A DNA stretch of 64,000 nucleotides from Trinickia dinghuensis (GCF_003367175.1 NZ_QRGA01000017.1:124001-188000); one strand, 5' to 3'. Counted from the stretch's first letter, positions 9,148-18,600 are shown. Notes: generated by a model from the sequence alone, not told the origin. Numbers and translations: made by a program.

Positions 9148-9795
9148 GTGTCCAACCTTCTGCATCAGCTTTCTGTCTTCCCGACTTCAGTCCTGTCCGA
9201 TACGCTCGACGAACTCGGCATTCCCGGTGTCATTCCCGGCCTATCCGCGCAGCGCCAAGGCCAAGGCCGGGTCGTCGGACGCGCGCTTCCGGTCAAACTG
9301 CTCGCGAAGAAGAACGACCCCGACGCCTACCGTTTTGGCGGCGGTGTCGGAAAGCCGCTCGAAATGGTGCTGAAGACCATGGCGGACGGCGACGTCGTCC
9401 TGATGGATCTGGACGGCGCGAATTATGCCTCGGCTTGGGGCGGGCTGGCATCGCGGCTGGCCCAGCGTCGTGGCGTGCGTGGCACGATCATGTGGGGCAC
9501 GTGCCGAGACGTCGAAGAGATCCGCGAAATCGGCTACCCCGTGTGGGCGGTCGGCGTGTGTCCGAAGCGCAGCCGCAACGATTTCACTTTCGGCTCGATC
9601 AATGAAACCATCCACATCGCGGGCGTCGCCATTTCGCGTCAGGACTATATCGTGGCCGACGAAAGCGGCGTCGTCGTAATCCCGGGCGCACGCGCCGAGC
9701 AGATCGTTGAGATCGCGACTCGCATCGCCGCGCAGGAAGAAGAGCTGCTTGCGAAAGTCCGAACCGACTCGGTGACGAACTGGGACGAAGTCTAG
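9148..9795 (+). CDS. RraA-like aldolase (HMG/CHA aldolase family)
   Basis: A 215-residue protein of the RraA / 4-hydroxy-4-methyl-2-oxoglutarate aldolase fold. Family marks are SDTLDELGIPG near the N-terminus, DGDVVLMDLDG, and RGTIMWGTCRDVEEIREIGYPVW, where the catalytic-loop G-x-x-R-D appears as GTCRD. The GTG start at 9148 is set by AAAGGAG 7 bp upstream; earlier in-frame starts lie inside ridA. It is unlike the CHA aldolase encoded at 19718 in sequence detail. Its product may be cleaved or decarboxylated before the semialdehyde dehydrogenase that follows 18 bp downstream. Confidence 0.75.
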   Translation: MSNLLHQLSVFPTSVLSDTLDELGIPGVIPGLSAQRQGQGRVVGRALPVKLLAKKNDPDAYRFGGGVGKPLEMVLKTMADGDVVLMDLDGANYASAWGGLASRLAQRRGVRGTIMWGTCRDVEEIREIGYPVWAVGVCPKRSRNDFTFGSINETIHIAGVAISRQDYIVADESGVVVIPGARAEQIVEIATRIAAQEEELLAKVRTDSVTNWDEV

Positions 9796-9813
9796 GCCCA
9801 CACAGGACCGCTC

Positions 9814-11256
9814 ATGACGCAATTCAAGAATTTGATCAACGGCGAATGGGTTGCGGGCGAGCGCTGCGCAATCAATGTCAACCCGTCGGACGCATCGGAT
9901 GTGATCGGAGAGTTCGCGCAGGCAAGCGCTGCCCAAACCCAAGACGCCATTGCGGCCGCACGTAGCGCGTTTCCTGCTTGGTCGCAAAGCACACCGCAAC
10001 AGCGCTTCGATTTGCTGGATCAGGTGGGGACCGCGATTCTCGCCCGCAAAGGCGAGCTCGGTAAGCTCCTTGCGCGTGAAGAGGGCAAGACACTTGCGGA
10101 GGCAATCGGCGAGGTCGGCCGTGCGGGGCAAATCTTCAAGTTCTTTGCCGGCGAAGCGCTGCGCATCGGTGGCGAGATCGTCCCGTCGGTTAGGCCGGGG
10201 TTGACCGTCGAAATCACCCGTGAGCCGATCGGGGTCGTCGGATTGATCACGCCTTGGAATTTTCCGATTGCTATTCCGGCCTGGAAGATCGCACCCGCCC
10301 TAGCGCATGGCAACTGCGTGGTCATCAAACCTGCGGAGCTCGTGCCGGGCAGCGTCTGGGAACTCGCCAACGTCATCGCGGACGCCGGAGCACCCCCCGG
10401 GGTCATCAATTTGGTGATGGGACGCGGCTCCATTGTCGGCGAGACACTGGTTCAATCGGCCGATGTCGACGCAATCAGTTTCACGGGTTCCGTTGCAACG
10501 GGGCAGGCCATCGCGGCGAAGTGTGTGGCGACCAACAAAAAGTTTCAGCTGGAAATGGGCGGAAAGAACCCGATGGTCGTGCTCGACGACGCGGATCTCG
10601 ACGTTGCCGTGGACGCGTGCATCAACGGATCTTTCTATTCGACCGGACAACGCTGCACCGCATCTAGCCGCCTCATCGTCACCGCTGGAATTCACGATCG
10701 ATTTGTCGAAACCATGCAGGCACGCATGCGTAGGCTAAAGGTCGGCAATGCGCTCGACCCCTCGACGCAGATCGGGCCGGTTGTCGACGCGACGCAGCTT
10801 GCGCAAGACGAGCGATACATCGACATCGCGCGCAGCGAAGGAGGATCGGTCTTCGGCGGTCAACGGCTAATGGCGGCGACAGACGGCTTCTTTCTTGCAC
10901 CGGCGCTCGTGACCGAAACCACACCGGCGATGACGATCAATCGCGACGAAGTGTTCGGTCCGGTCGCATCGGTCATCAAGGTCGCCGACTATGAGGAAGC
11001 GCTCGCCATTGCGAACGATTCGCGGTTTGGGCTATCGGCGGGAATCTGCACGACGTCGCTCAAATTCGCGAGCCACTTCAAGCGCCACGCGCAGGTGGGC
11101 ATGGTCATGATCAACGCCGCGACGGCCGGCGTCGATTATCACGTGCCATTTGGCGGACGCAAGGGTTCCAGCTACGGCCCGCGTGAGCAAGGCAGCCATG
11201 CGCGGGAGTTCTACACCGCAGTCAAGACCACCTACATTGCACCTGGCTCAGCTTGA
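9814..11256 (+). CDS. NAD(P)-dependent aldehyde dehydrogenase, 2-oxoglutarate-semialdehyde type
   Basis: A 480-residue aldehyde dehydrogenase. The catalytic cysteine is C281 in GQRCTASS and the general base E247 in LEMGGKNP. The Rossmann segment FTGSVATGQAI and the oxyanion asparagine in TPWNFP are present. Overall it resembles the 2-oxoglutarate-semialdehyde (2,5-dioxopentanoate) dehydrogenases of Azospirillum and Burkholderia, which end several sugar-acid and hydroxyproline routes. That assignment is by recall of sequence style, not by search. It is the last gene of the operon starting at 5977 and ends 20 bp before the converging LysR gene. Confidence 0.85.
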   Translation: MTQFKNLINGEWVAGERCAINVNPSDASDVIGEFAQASAAQTQDAIAAARSAFPAWSQSTPQQRFDLLDQVGTAILARKGELGKLLAREEGKTLAEAIGEVGRAGQIFKFFAGEALRIGGEIVPSVRPGLTVEITREPIGVVGLITPWNFPIAIPAWKIAPALAHGNCVVIKPAELVPGSVWELANVIADAGAPPGVINLVMGRGSIVGETLVQSADVDAISFTGSVATGQAIAAKCVATNKKFQLEMGGKNPMVVLDDADLDVAVDACINGSFYSTGQRCTASSRLIVTAGIHDRFVETMQARMRRLKVGNALDPSTQIGPVVDATQLAQDERYIDIARSEGGSVFGGQRLMAATDGFFLAPALVTETTPAMTINRDEVFGPVASVIKVADYEEALAIANDSRFGLSAGICTTSLKFASHFKRHAQVGMVMINAATAGVDYHVPFGGRKGSSYGPREQGSHAREFYTAVKTTYIAPGSA

Positions 11257-11275
11257 AGGTCGCGTAGCCGCTCAA

Positions 11276-12226
11276 TCAAAGCGATAAGTCCGACGGCCGC
11301 TTTGCGGCCGGAAGCGCCAGGAGTATTTGTTCTCGCATCCACGCGTGTCCTGGGGCGTCCGCGTGTCGTCTGTGATAGGCGATCTTCAAGGCATACCTCG
11401 GCGCCTCGAATGGTGTCGGATAGAGGCGCAATTTCAGAAGGGGGGCATATTCCTCCGCTATGCGTCTCGGCATCGTGATGATCAAGTCCGAACCGGCAAC
11501 GACGAACGGAGCGGCCATCAGGCTCGGAAGATGAATAGCCGTGTCGCGCCGGTGGCCTGCCTTGAGCAACGCGGCGTCAATGACGCTTCCTTCGTTGCTC
11601 CACGGGGTGACGACGACATGGCGCTCCGCCAGATATTGCTCGAGGTTCAGTGTATGACCGAGCCGGGGGTGGTGCTTGCGAGCAACCACGACATATTCGT
11701 CCGTGAAGCACTCAAGTGATTCGAGCCCGCGATCGCCGTTTCCGGGTTCGGAAAAACCGACCGCGAAATGGATCCGCCCTGTGGCCAAGTCATCCGCGGA
11801 GTCTCCGTGCGTCGAATAGACAACCTTGATTCGCAGACGAGGCGCAGCCCGCTCCAGGATTGCCGCGAGTCTAGGAAGCAAGGCGAAGGCCGTGAAGTCC
11901 GTGGCCCCGAATACAAAGGTCATCGCGCTCGTCGATGGCTTAAACGGCCCAGTGGCGGCTAGCGTTGCCGTTAGCGATCTGAGTGCGTCTCGTACGCCAT
12001 CCGCAATCTGGTCGGCCTTGGCAGTGGGTTGCATTCCGGCCCCATACCGGACGAACAGCTCGTCGGACAGCGCATTGCGCAGGCGATTGAGCGCATGACT
12101 GAAGGCCGACGGGCTCAATGCCAACTCATCGGATGCGGCTACGACCGTCCGGTGGCGATAGAGCGCATCGAACACCACCAGCAGGTTGAGATCGATACGC
12201 CGCAACTGATCATGCACAACATACAT
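11276..12226 (-). CDS. LysR-family regulator, NodD/NahR-like branch
   Basis: A 316-residue LysR regulator. RRIDLNLLVVFDALYRHRTV at the N-terminus is typical of the NodD/NahR/SyrM branch, followed by the helix-turn-helix ASDELALSPSAFSHALNRL. I took the ATG at 12226, which gives the normal branch length. A 10-residue extension to 12256 starts inside a palindrome and is not family-like. It is divergent from the GNAT gene (72 bp gap) and converges on the aldehyde dehydrogenase. It may regulate the GNAT/PatB pair. Confidence 0.83.
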   Translation of the reverse strand: MYVVHDQLRRIDLNLLVVFDALYRHRTVVAASDELALSPSAFSHALNRLRNALSDELFVRYGAGMQPTAKADQIADGVRDALRSLTATLAATGPFKPSTSAMTFVFGATDFTAFALLPRLAAILERAAPRLRIKVVYSTHGDSADDLATGRIHFAVGFSEPGNGDRGLESLECFTDEYVVVARKHHPRLGHTLNLEQYLAERHVVVTPWSNEGSVIDAALLKAGHRRDTAIHLPSLMAAPFVVAGSDLIITMPRRIAEEYAPLLKLRLYPTPFEAPRYALKIAYHRRHADAPGHAWMREQILLALPAAKRPSDLSL

Positions 12227-12242
12227 TTTAAAGTGACAACAA

Positions 12243-12255
12243 TGCATTATATGCA
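12243..12255. promoter_or_regulatory. Palindrome in the LysR/GNAT divergent promoter
   Basis: TGCAT-TAT-ATGCA is a perfect 5-bp inverted repeat with a 3-bp centre, lying 17-29 bp upstream of the LysR start and about 45 bp upstream of the GNAT start, in a locally AT-rich stretch. LysR regulators often bind such sites to control themselves and the divergent gene. It does not match ATC-N9-GAT, so the assignment is tentative. Confidence 0.35.
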
Positions 12256-12298
12256 ATTCATCGGCGTCCTACAATCCGGTCTTCAGAAAGCCTCACGA

Positions 12299-12820
12299 AT
12301 GGCTGATACGAGTGGTCACCCAATGAACATCCCAATGCCGATCTTTCGCAATGCTGTTTCTACAGACGTCTCTCGCTGCTATGAGATCGAATCCTCGGCC
12401 TACGAAGGCGACGAGGCAGCGACCGAAGCCAAGATCGCTACCCGTATCCGGCAGTACCCGCAAGGGTTCCTAGTGATGGAGCGGGAAGAACGGGTCATCG
12501 GATTCATCAACAGCGGCTGCGCGTACAACGTCGTGATGTCTGATGAGCAGTTCAAGGAGCTTGTCGGACACGATCCTGACGCGCCGAATGTCGTGATCAT
12601 GTCGGTCGTGATCGATCCGGCTTACCAAGGAAAAGGCCTCGCGTCCTTGCTGATGCGGACTTTCGTCAATCGCATGCGTGAGCAGGGCAAGAAAACCATC
12701 CACTTGATGTGTAAGGAGCGTCACGTCGAGCTTTATCAACGGCTTGGCTATGACTACGTCAAGCCGTCCGACTCGGATCACGGTGGGATGTCGTGGCACG
12801 AGATGGTGATGATGCTGTAG
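12299..12820 (+). CDS. GNAT-family N-acetyltransferase
   Basis: A 173-residue acetyltransferase of the GNAT superfamily. The acetyl-CoA binding motif A is visible as MSVVIDPAYQGKGLASLLM (Q/R-x-x-G-x-G/A appears as QGKGLA), preceded by the acidic helix pair of the N-terminal half and followed by LMCKERHVELYQRLGYDYV, the usual motif B. The start is uncertain: ATG at 12299 (used) or 12323. Neither has a strong ribosome site. It is followed after 53 bp by the PatB-like lyase gene. The substrate is unknown; arylalkylamine acetyltransferase-like members share this length and motif spacing. Confidence 0.75.
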   Translation: MADTSGHPMNIPMPIFRNAVSTDVSRCYEIESSAYEGDEAATEAKIATRIRQYPQGFLVMEREERVIGFINSGCAYNVVMSDEQFKELVGHDPDAPNVVIMSVVIDPAYQGKGLASLLMRTFVNRMREQGKKTIHLMCKERHVELYQRLGYDYVKPSDSDHGGMSWHEMVMML

Positions 12821-12873
12821 GTGGCCGCACGCGCCCAAGGTGTGCCGTTCCATTGAGATAAGGAAAAATTAGG

Positions 12874-14112
12874 GTGAAGGCTTATTCCGCAGCGGTGAGA
12901 ACGGACGCTCCTATCGGCGGCAGCGTCAGCATTTTTGATGAAGTCATCGATCGCAAACACTCCAATTCGATGAAATGGGCGATCGCAGGGAAACTGCTCG
13001 CCGCCGACGAATTTGCGGCGCAACCGTTACCGATGTGGGTCGCGGATATGGACTTCAAATCTCCGCGCCCTGTAATCGATGCTCTGCACGAGGCAGTGGA
13101 ACATGGCGTGTTCGGTTATCCCGGCGGAGCGCCGGACAGCTATGTCGACGCGGTCGTCGGCTGGCAGGCCAAGCGATTCGGATGGGAAATCCCCAAGGAA
13201 TGGGTCGTTCAGAGCTCCGGCATCATCACAACGCTGAAGACCGCGGTACAGGCGTTTTCCGCACCTGGCGACACGGTCCTGATCCAGCCGCCCGTGTATG
13301 CCCATTTCCACAACGATGTCCTGATGAACGGGCGTCATCTGTCCCTCGCGCCGCTTGAGCGGACAGAGTCGGGTTACCGCTTCAACGCGGAGACGTTCGA
13401 GGCCGCGATCCGGGACAACACCCAACTGTTCATTCTCAGCAATCCGCACAATCCCACGGGCAACGTGTGGACCGAGGACGAGCTTCGCACCATGGGCGAG
13501 ATCTGCTTGCGGCGCGGCGTCCTTGTGATCTCCGACGAGATCCATCAGGACCTGATCATCAACCCCGCTAAGAAGCACATCCCCTTCGCCTCATTGAGCG
13601 AGACGTTTGCGCAGAACAGCATCACGTGTACGGCCCCGAGCAAGACGTTTAACCTGCCCGGCTTGCAGAGCGCGAATGTGTTCGTGCCCAATCGGCATCT
13701 GCGCGAAGCGCTGCTGCGGCAGTACGACAGGAACATGTTCCCGCTGGTGAACACGCTGGGGATGGTCGCCGCTGAGGCAGCCTATGCGCATGGCGAGGCT
13801 TGGCTAGAAGCGATGCTGGTCTATCTCCGCGAGAACCACACCCACTTCGCCAGCGCGATCAACAGCGCCACCACGAAGATCAAAGTATTGCCAGCCGACT
13901 CGCTTTACCTTGCGTGGTTGGATTGCCGCGGTCTCGGCATGAATGCCGAAACGCTGAACAAATTCATGCTGACCACGGCCCGGCTGTGGCTCGATAAGGG
14001 GCAAAAGTTTGGCATCGAGGGACATGGCTATATGCGGATCAATCTTGGATGCTCCCGCTCCACGGTCGATGAAGCGATCCGCCGACTGACCGCCGCGGTA
14101 GCCGGATACTGA
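12874..14112 (+). CDS. PatB/MalY-type PLP-dependent C-S lyase (aminotransferase fold I)
   Basis: A 412-residue pyridoxal-phosphate enzyme of the MalY/PatB cystathionine beta-lyase group. Marks are FDEVIDRKHSNSMKW and LPMWVADMDFKSP at the N-terminus, NPHNPTGNVW, VISDEIHQDL and the PLP lysine in TAPSKTFNLPGLQ. It would cleave cystathionine or another cysteine S-conjugate to a thiol, pyruvate and ammonia in the cytoplasm. The start is a GTG at 12874, preceded by AAGGA 8 bp upstream. Pairing with an acetyltransferase could indicate use of S-conjugated or N-acetylated cysteine compounds, but that is only context. Confidence 0.85.
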   Translation: MKAYSAAVRTDAPIGGSVSIFDEVIDRKHSNSMKWAIAGKLLAADEFAAQPLPMWVADMDFKSPRPVIDALHEAVEHGVFGYPGGAPDSYVDAVVGWQAKRFGWEIPKEWVVQSSGIITTLKTAVQAFSAPGDTVLIQPPVYAHFHNDVLMNGRHLSLAPLERTESGYRFNAETFEAAIRDNTQLFILSNPHNPTGNVWTEDELRTMGEICLRRGVLVISDEIHQDLIINPAKKHIPFASLSETFAQNSITCTAPSKTFNLPGLQSANVFVPNRHLREALLRQYDRNMFPLVNTLGMVAAEAAYAHGEAWLEAMLVYLRENHTHFASAINSATTKIKVLPADSLYLAWLDCRGLGMNAETLNKFMLTTARLWLDKGQKFGIEGHGYMRINLGCSRSTVDEAIRRLTAAVAGY

Positions 14113-14557
14113 ACGGGCAACCAATCGCGGTCGGCTGGTCTGTCTCGAAGGCAATCCCGGCGCCTCGTAAGTTCGCGGCCAAGCCGATCGGCTGCTTGCT
14201 GTGGTAGAACGGACGTTCGAATGGCCTTGTCACGCAAGAGGCGAAAGACGCTTTATGGCCGACGGACTAAACCGCTCGCGCAGTAGGGGCTACGGTCCGG
14301 CGCTGGAGGTTAGGGAGAGGCCGGTCACGCGGCTTTATGTTGGCGAATGAGGCAAATCCGCCTCGTTCTTCAGCAGGAGCCCCATCATGACCTCCTCACA
14401 GTCAAACGTCAGCCCGCGGCAGCATCGCCGATCTGCGGTTTTCGCGCGTCGTGACTGCCTTTGCACTTGAGCACACTCCTGAGCCGCGAGCCTTTCGGTT
14501 CAATGATCTACGAACTGGCCCTTAGACGGAGTCGATTTTCTCGGATCGATCAATCGG
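14113..14557. other. 445-bp intergenic stretch without a supported gene
   Basis: This gap lies between two converging genes. The only translatable signal is a 27-codon frame at 14387-14470 (MTSSQSNVSPRQHRRS and on) with AGGAG 7 bp upstream of its ATG. It matches nothing I recognise and could be chance. No repeat, tRNA or clear terminator was seen. Confidence 0.4.
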
Positions 14558-15454
14558 TCAATCGATGGCGGCGCACCGCAACGTATCGATCAGCGCCTGC
14601 ACCGCCTTGAGACGGGAGGATTTCCTCAGCGTATGGACCAGCAAGCGGCGGCGGGTCGCCCATGTCTCGTCGAGCGGACGCCGCACGAAGCCCAGCGAGC
14701 CGGCGAAAGCGGACGCCGCGCTCGTAGGCACGATCCCGATGCCGAGTCCGGCTTCGATCATCCGGCATTGCGCGTCGAAGCTATTGACCGTCACGGATAG
14801 CTGCAATGGGGTGCGCGCCGCGTCGGCGCGTTCCTTTAGCGTTTGATCCAACGAGCCGCCGGCTTGCAGCGCGACAAGCGGAAAGCGGATCACGTCATGA
14901 AAGGTCAGGGCATCGAGCGCCGCCAGTTCATGGCCGAGCGGCAGCAAGACCATGAGCGGATCGTCGGCGAAGTGCCATGATTCCAAGCCGTTGGGTGTCT
15001 CGCTGCTCGCCGAAATGCCGACGTCGGCTCGATCGTCGATGCAGGCGCGCACGACTTCGTCGCTGATCTCCTCCGTCAGTTCGATCTGAACGAGCGGGTA
15101 CCGTGCTTGAAAGGCCTTCAAACGTTCCGGCAGGAAGCCGACGATCGACGATGCGTTGGCGTATAGCCTGACGACACCGGCGACCTCGCCGCTCAGCGAC
15201 TGGACTTCGCGCGCCATGGATCGCAACTGATCGTGGACCGACACGGCGCGCTCGAATGCATGGCGGCCGGCCTCCGTCAATTCGACGCCCGACGGCGAGC
15301 GAATTAGCAGGGGCAGGCCCATGGCGGCCTCGAGATCCGCGATCCGCCTGCTGAGGGCGGAGGCAGCGATGTGATTGCGGCCGGCCGCACGGGCGATCGA
15401 GCCTTCGTGCACCACGGAAATGAACAGCTCTAAGCTGTAGGGATCGACTCGCAT
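14558..15454 (-). CDS. LysR-family regulator, probable gallate-cluster regulator
   Basis: A 298-residue LysR protein. SLELFISVVHEGSIARAAGR and NHIAASALSRRIADLEAAMG form the helix-turn-helix, followed by a standard effector domain (VRLYANASSIVGFLPERLK; GLGIGIVPTSAAS). AAGGA 10 bp before the ATG at 15454 favours this start over 15493. It is divergent from gallate dioxygenase, so control of the gallate genes is the obvious expectation. It differs from the second, two-headed LysR protein at the other end of the cluster. Confidence 0.82.
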   Translation of the reverse strand: MRVDPYSLELFISVVHEGSIARAAGRNHIAASALSRRIADLEAAMGLPLLIRSPSGVELTEAGRHAFERAVSVHDQLRSMAREVQSLSGEVAGVVRLYANASSIVGFLPERLKAFQARYPLVQIELTEEISDEVVRACIDDRADVGISASSETPNGLESWHFADDPLMVLLPLGHELAALDALTFHDVIRFPLVALQAGGSLDQTLKERADAARTPLQLSVTVNSFDAQCRMIEAGLGIGIVPTSAASAFAGSLGFVRRPLDETWATRRRLLVHTLRKSSRLKAVQALIDTLRCAAID

Positions 15455-15813
15455 GCCGACGGAATCCTTCTTCGATCGTTCGCCGGCTGTCATCTTAGCA
15501 GCCTCGTTTTCGGCGGCTATCGGCCATGGGGCAAGGATTCGGCGGCATCCGGCGCCGCGCTTTGCGACTTCATTTGGCAGCTATCCAAATCGTTTATCGG
15601 GCGGGGTCGCCGCAGATCGCGGGCGCCACCGGCGCTTCATATCCGCCTCAAGCCTTATCCGGTAAGGGTTAGAGCCAGATTTTCAAGGGCAAGAAGCGCT
15701 CCGAATGGCTCGATTTCGCCTCGCTTTTTCAATCGAATCTCGTTAACCCGTACGTTCAAACCGGCGGGCGCCGCATGTACTCTTTGCCTCAGCGGTCACG
15801 GAGGATCATTGGA
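15455..15813. promoter_or_regulatory. Divergent control region, LysR / gallate dioxygenase
   Basis: This 359-bp gap holds the promoters of the LysR gene and of the gallate operon. An imperfect palindrome CCTTA-TCCGG-TAAGG at 15653-15667 sits near its middle and is a candidate LysR site. GGAGG at 15800-15804 is the ribosome site of the dioxygenase gene. A proline/arginine-rich forward frame in the gap does not look like protein. No gene seen. Confidence 0.35.
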
Positions 15814-17109
15814 ATGGCACGAATCGTCGGAGGCATCGCGGCCTCGCACACGCCCACCATCGGCTTTGCGCTGGACAAGAACAAGCACGACGACCCGGTT
15901 TGGGCGCCGATCTTCGCGAGTTTCGCGCCGGTAGCCGCCTGGCTTGCCGAAAAGCAGCCCGATGTTCTGCTGCTGATCTACAACGATCACGTGACCTCGT
16001 TCTTCTTCGATCACTATTCGGCGTTCACGCTGGGGGTGGGGGACACGTGGCGCGTGGCCGACGAAGGCGGCGGCGCGCGCGATTTGCCACCCATCGCGGG
16101 ACATCCGGCACTGGCCGCGCACATCGGCAGATCGTTGATGACCGATGAATTCGATATGTCCTTCTTCCAAAACAAGGCGCTCGATCATGGCTGCTTTTCG
16201 CCGCTGTCGATGCTTTGCCCGCACGAACGCGATTGGCCGGCCAAACTGATTCCGCTCCAGATGGGGGTGCTGCAGATGCCGATCCCGAGCGCACGGCGCT
16301 TTTATAAGCTTGGCCAGGCACTGCGGCGAGCGATCGAAAGCTACCCCGAGGATCTGCGCGTGGCGATCGTCGCGACGGGCGGACTGTCGCATCAAGTGCA
16401 CGGCGAGCGCGCCGGTTTCAACAACAGCGAGTGGGACCAGCGCTTTCTCGATCTGTTCGGGCGCGACCCGGAGCAGCTCGCGCAGATGACGACCGCCGAA
16501 TACGCGACGCTCGGCGGCTTCGAAGGGGCCGAGGTCGTCATGTGGCTCACGATGCGCGGGGCGCTGCCGAGCAATGTCGTCTGCAAACATCGCAGCTATT
16601 ACCTGCCGTCGATGACGGGCATTGCCGCAGCCGTCTACGAGCCCGAGCAGGGCGACATCGAGCCGGGAATCGCAGAGCGCCACCGGCAACGCATGGCGGC
16701 TGAGCTCGACGGGATCGAGAAGCTCGAGGGTACCTATCCGTTCACGCTCGAAGGTGCCGTCAAGACGTTCCGGATCAACAGCTACTTGCATCGAATGGTG
16801 GAGCCGAGTCATCGCGAAGCGTTTTTGCGCGACCCGGAGGCCAGCTTCGAGGCCGCGGGCTTGACGCAGCAAGAGCGCGATCTGATACGTCGGCGTGACT
16901 GGCGAGGCCTGCTTCACTACGGCGTGATCTTCTTCATGCTCGAGAAGCTCGGTGCCGTGACGGGCGTATCGAACCTCCATATCTATGCCGCCATGCGCGG
17001 CGAAACGCTGGAGGCGTTCCAGCGTACCCGGAACGCGCCCGGTGCCCTCTACTCGGTAGCGGGCAAAGGGTCGGGCGATCTCGCTTGGGATCGCGGCGAA
17101 TCGCAATAG
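15814..17109 (+). CDS. galA: Gallate dioxygenase (extradiol, fused LigB-LigA type)
   Basis: A 431-residue fused extradiol dioxygenase that opens gallate to 4-oxalomesaconate. Residues ~1-280 are the LigB-type catalytic domain: H12 in AASHTPTIG and H59 in NDHVTS are the Fe(II) ligands in the same positions as in DesB, an acidic ligand lies in GGFEGAE (237/240), and H193 in GGLSHQVHGE is the catalytic histidine. Residues ~300-420 form the LigA-like domain (FLRDPEASFEAAGLTQQE). The length fits GalA/DesB and is longer than a stand-alone protocatechuate 4,5-dioxygenase beta subunit. I took the ATG at 15814 behind GGAGG. It leads an operon with transporter, hydratase and aldolase. Confidence 0.9.
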   Translation: MARIVGGIAASHTPTIGFALDKNKHDDPVWAPIFASFAPVAAWLAEKQPDVLLLIYNDHVTSFFFDHYSAFTLGVGDTWRVADEGGGARDLPPIAGHPALAAHIGRSLMTDEFDMSFFQNKALDHGCFSPLSMLCPHERDWPAKLIPLQMGVLQMPIPSARRFYKLGQALRRAIESYPEDLRVAIVATGGLSHQVHGERAGFNNSEWDQRFLDLFGRDPEQLAQMTTAEYATLGGFEGAEVVMWLTMRGALPSNVVCKHRSYYLPSMTGIAAAVYEPEQGDIEPGIAERHRQRMAAELDGIEKLEGTYPFTLEGAVKTFRINSYLHRMVEPSHREAFLRDPEASFEAAGLTQQERDLIRRRDWRGLLHYGVIFFMLEKLGAVTGVSNLHIYAAMRGETLEAFQRTRNAPGALYSVAGKGSGDLAWDRGESQ

Positions 17110-17247
17110 CAGCGCCGAAAGGCACCTCACCGCACCGGCTTCCAATCCGCCCTTCAAGGCGGTACCGGAGGCGCTCGACCTTGAAAAACGAAAACGACGG
17201 GCGACCGGTGCGCCGACACAGGAAAACAGGAGACAGGAGACAAAGCG

Positions 17248-18600
17248 ATGACGACCGGCAAGACAATCGACATTAAATCTTTCATCGACGAGCGGCCCAT
17301 CTCGCCGTACCAATGGCTGCTCGTGGCGCTTTGTTGCCTCGTGGTGATCGCGGACGGCATGGACGTCGCCATCATGGGTTTCGTGGCGCCGTCGATCATT
17401 CACGATTGGGCGATTTCACGGCCCGAGTTCGGTCTGGTGATGAGCGCGGCCCCGATCGGGCTCGTGATCGGATCGCTGGTGGCGGGGCCGAGCGCCGACC
17501 GGTTCGGCCGCAAGAACGTGCTGATCGCATCGATTTTTCTATTCAGCATTTTCACGATCGCGACAGCGCAGGCGGGCTCCCCCGTAGCCATGGCCGCATT
17601 GCGCTTGCTGACCGGTATCGGCCTTGGCGCAGCGATGCCCAACACCACGACGCTATTGTCGGAGTATGCGCCCCAGCGCAAGCGCTCGCTGATGATCACG
17701 ATCATGTTCACGGGCTTCAACTTCGGATCGGCATTGATCGGATTCGTGGCGGGCTGGCTCATTCCCGTGCACGGCTGGCGCTCGGTGCTGCTCTTCGGCG
17801 GCGCGCTGCCGCTTGCGCTGATTCCGCTGCAGTTGTGGCTCCTGCCTGAATCGGCCCGTTTGCTCGCGGTCCGCGGGGCACCGTCCGAACGTGTCGGGGC
17901 ATTGTTAGGGAAGGTATGCGGCGTGCGCTTTTCCGGCGACGAGGTGTTCGTCTCGACCGAGCCGCCGCTGCCCACGCGTAAGCCGATCGGTGTGCTGTTC
18001 TCGCAAGGCTATGGCCTCACGACGATTGCGTTATGGGTGACCTATTTCATGGGCCTGCTCGTCATCTATCTGTTGACCGGTTGGCTGCCGACGCTGATCA
18101 AGGATGCCGGACTGTCGGTCACTACCGCGGCGAACGTGACGGCCATGTTCCAGATCGGCGGCACGATCGGCGCGATCGGGGTCGGTTGGCTGATGGACAA
18201 AGTGCGGCCGGGGCCCGTGATCGGCGCGGCTTACCTGGGCGGTGGCCTCTGTGTGCTCGGGTTGGCGTGGATCGGCGCGTTGTCGTCGTCGCTGGCCTTG
18301 CTGGTCTTTGCCGCCGGCTTTTGCATGAGCGGCGCGCAGACGGGACTGAATGCTTATGCGCCGGGCCGGTATCCGACGGCCGCGCGTGCGACTGGCGTGA
18401 GTTGGATGCTCGGGATGGGGCGGTTCGGGAGCATTTTCGGGTCGGCGATCGGCGGTGCGCTGCTCGGGCTCGGATGGGAGTTCGCCGGGATTCTGGCGAT
18501 GCTGGCCGTGCCCGCGACGCTGGCGGCAGCCGCCATCCTGATGGCGCAGCGATCGACCGAAGGCGCGCCGGCGGTACGAGCGAACACCGCGGCACATTGA
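17248..18600 (+). CDS. AAHS-family MFS transporter (probable gallate/aromatic acid uptake)
   Basis: A 450-residue inner-membrane carrier of the aromatic acid:H+ symporter family (PcaK, GalT). The N-terminus IDERPISPYQWLLVALCCLV with DGMDVAIMGF in helix 1 is the family hallmark (the D-G-x-D motif), and the loop signature is GPSADRFGRKN. Twelve hydrophobic segments are visible. It sits between gallate dioxygenase and 4-oxalomesaconate hydratase, so gallate or a related phenolic acid is the likely cargo. It is separate in type from the P. putida outer-membrane GalP porin. Confidence 0.88.
   Translation: MTTGKTIDIKSFIDERPISPYQWLLVALCCLVVIADGMDVAIMGFVAPSIIHDWAISRPEFGLVMSAAPIGLVIGSLVAGPSADRFGRKNVLIASIFLFSIFTIATAQAGSPVAMAALRLLTGIGLGAAMPNTTTLLSEYAPQRKRSLMITIMFTGFNFGSALIGFVAGWLIPVHGWRSVLLFGGALPLALIPLQLWLLPESARLLAVRGAPSERVGALLGKVCGVRFSGDEVFVSTEPPLPTRKPIGVLFSQGYGLTTIALWVTYFMGLLVIYLLTGWLPTLIKDAGLSVTTAANVTAMFQIGGTIGAIGVGWLMDKVRPGPVIGAAYLGGGLCVLGLAWIGALSSSLALLVFAAGFCMSGAQTGLNAYAPGRYPTAARATGVSWMLGMGRFGSIFGSAIGGALLGLGWEFAGILAMLAVPATLAAAAILMAQRSTEGAPAVRANTAAH

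Noticed and set aside
14387-14470. A 27-codon frame with AGGAG before its ATG, considered as a small peptide gene
   Set aside because: No recognisable motif, no neighbour on the same strand, and one such frame is expected by chance; mentioned only in the intergenic entry.
15796-17403. A 535-codon antisense frame over gallate dioxygenase
   Set aside because: Composition is not protein-like and the plus-strand gene has all extradiol ligands in register.
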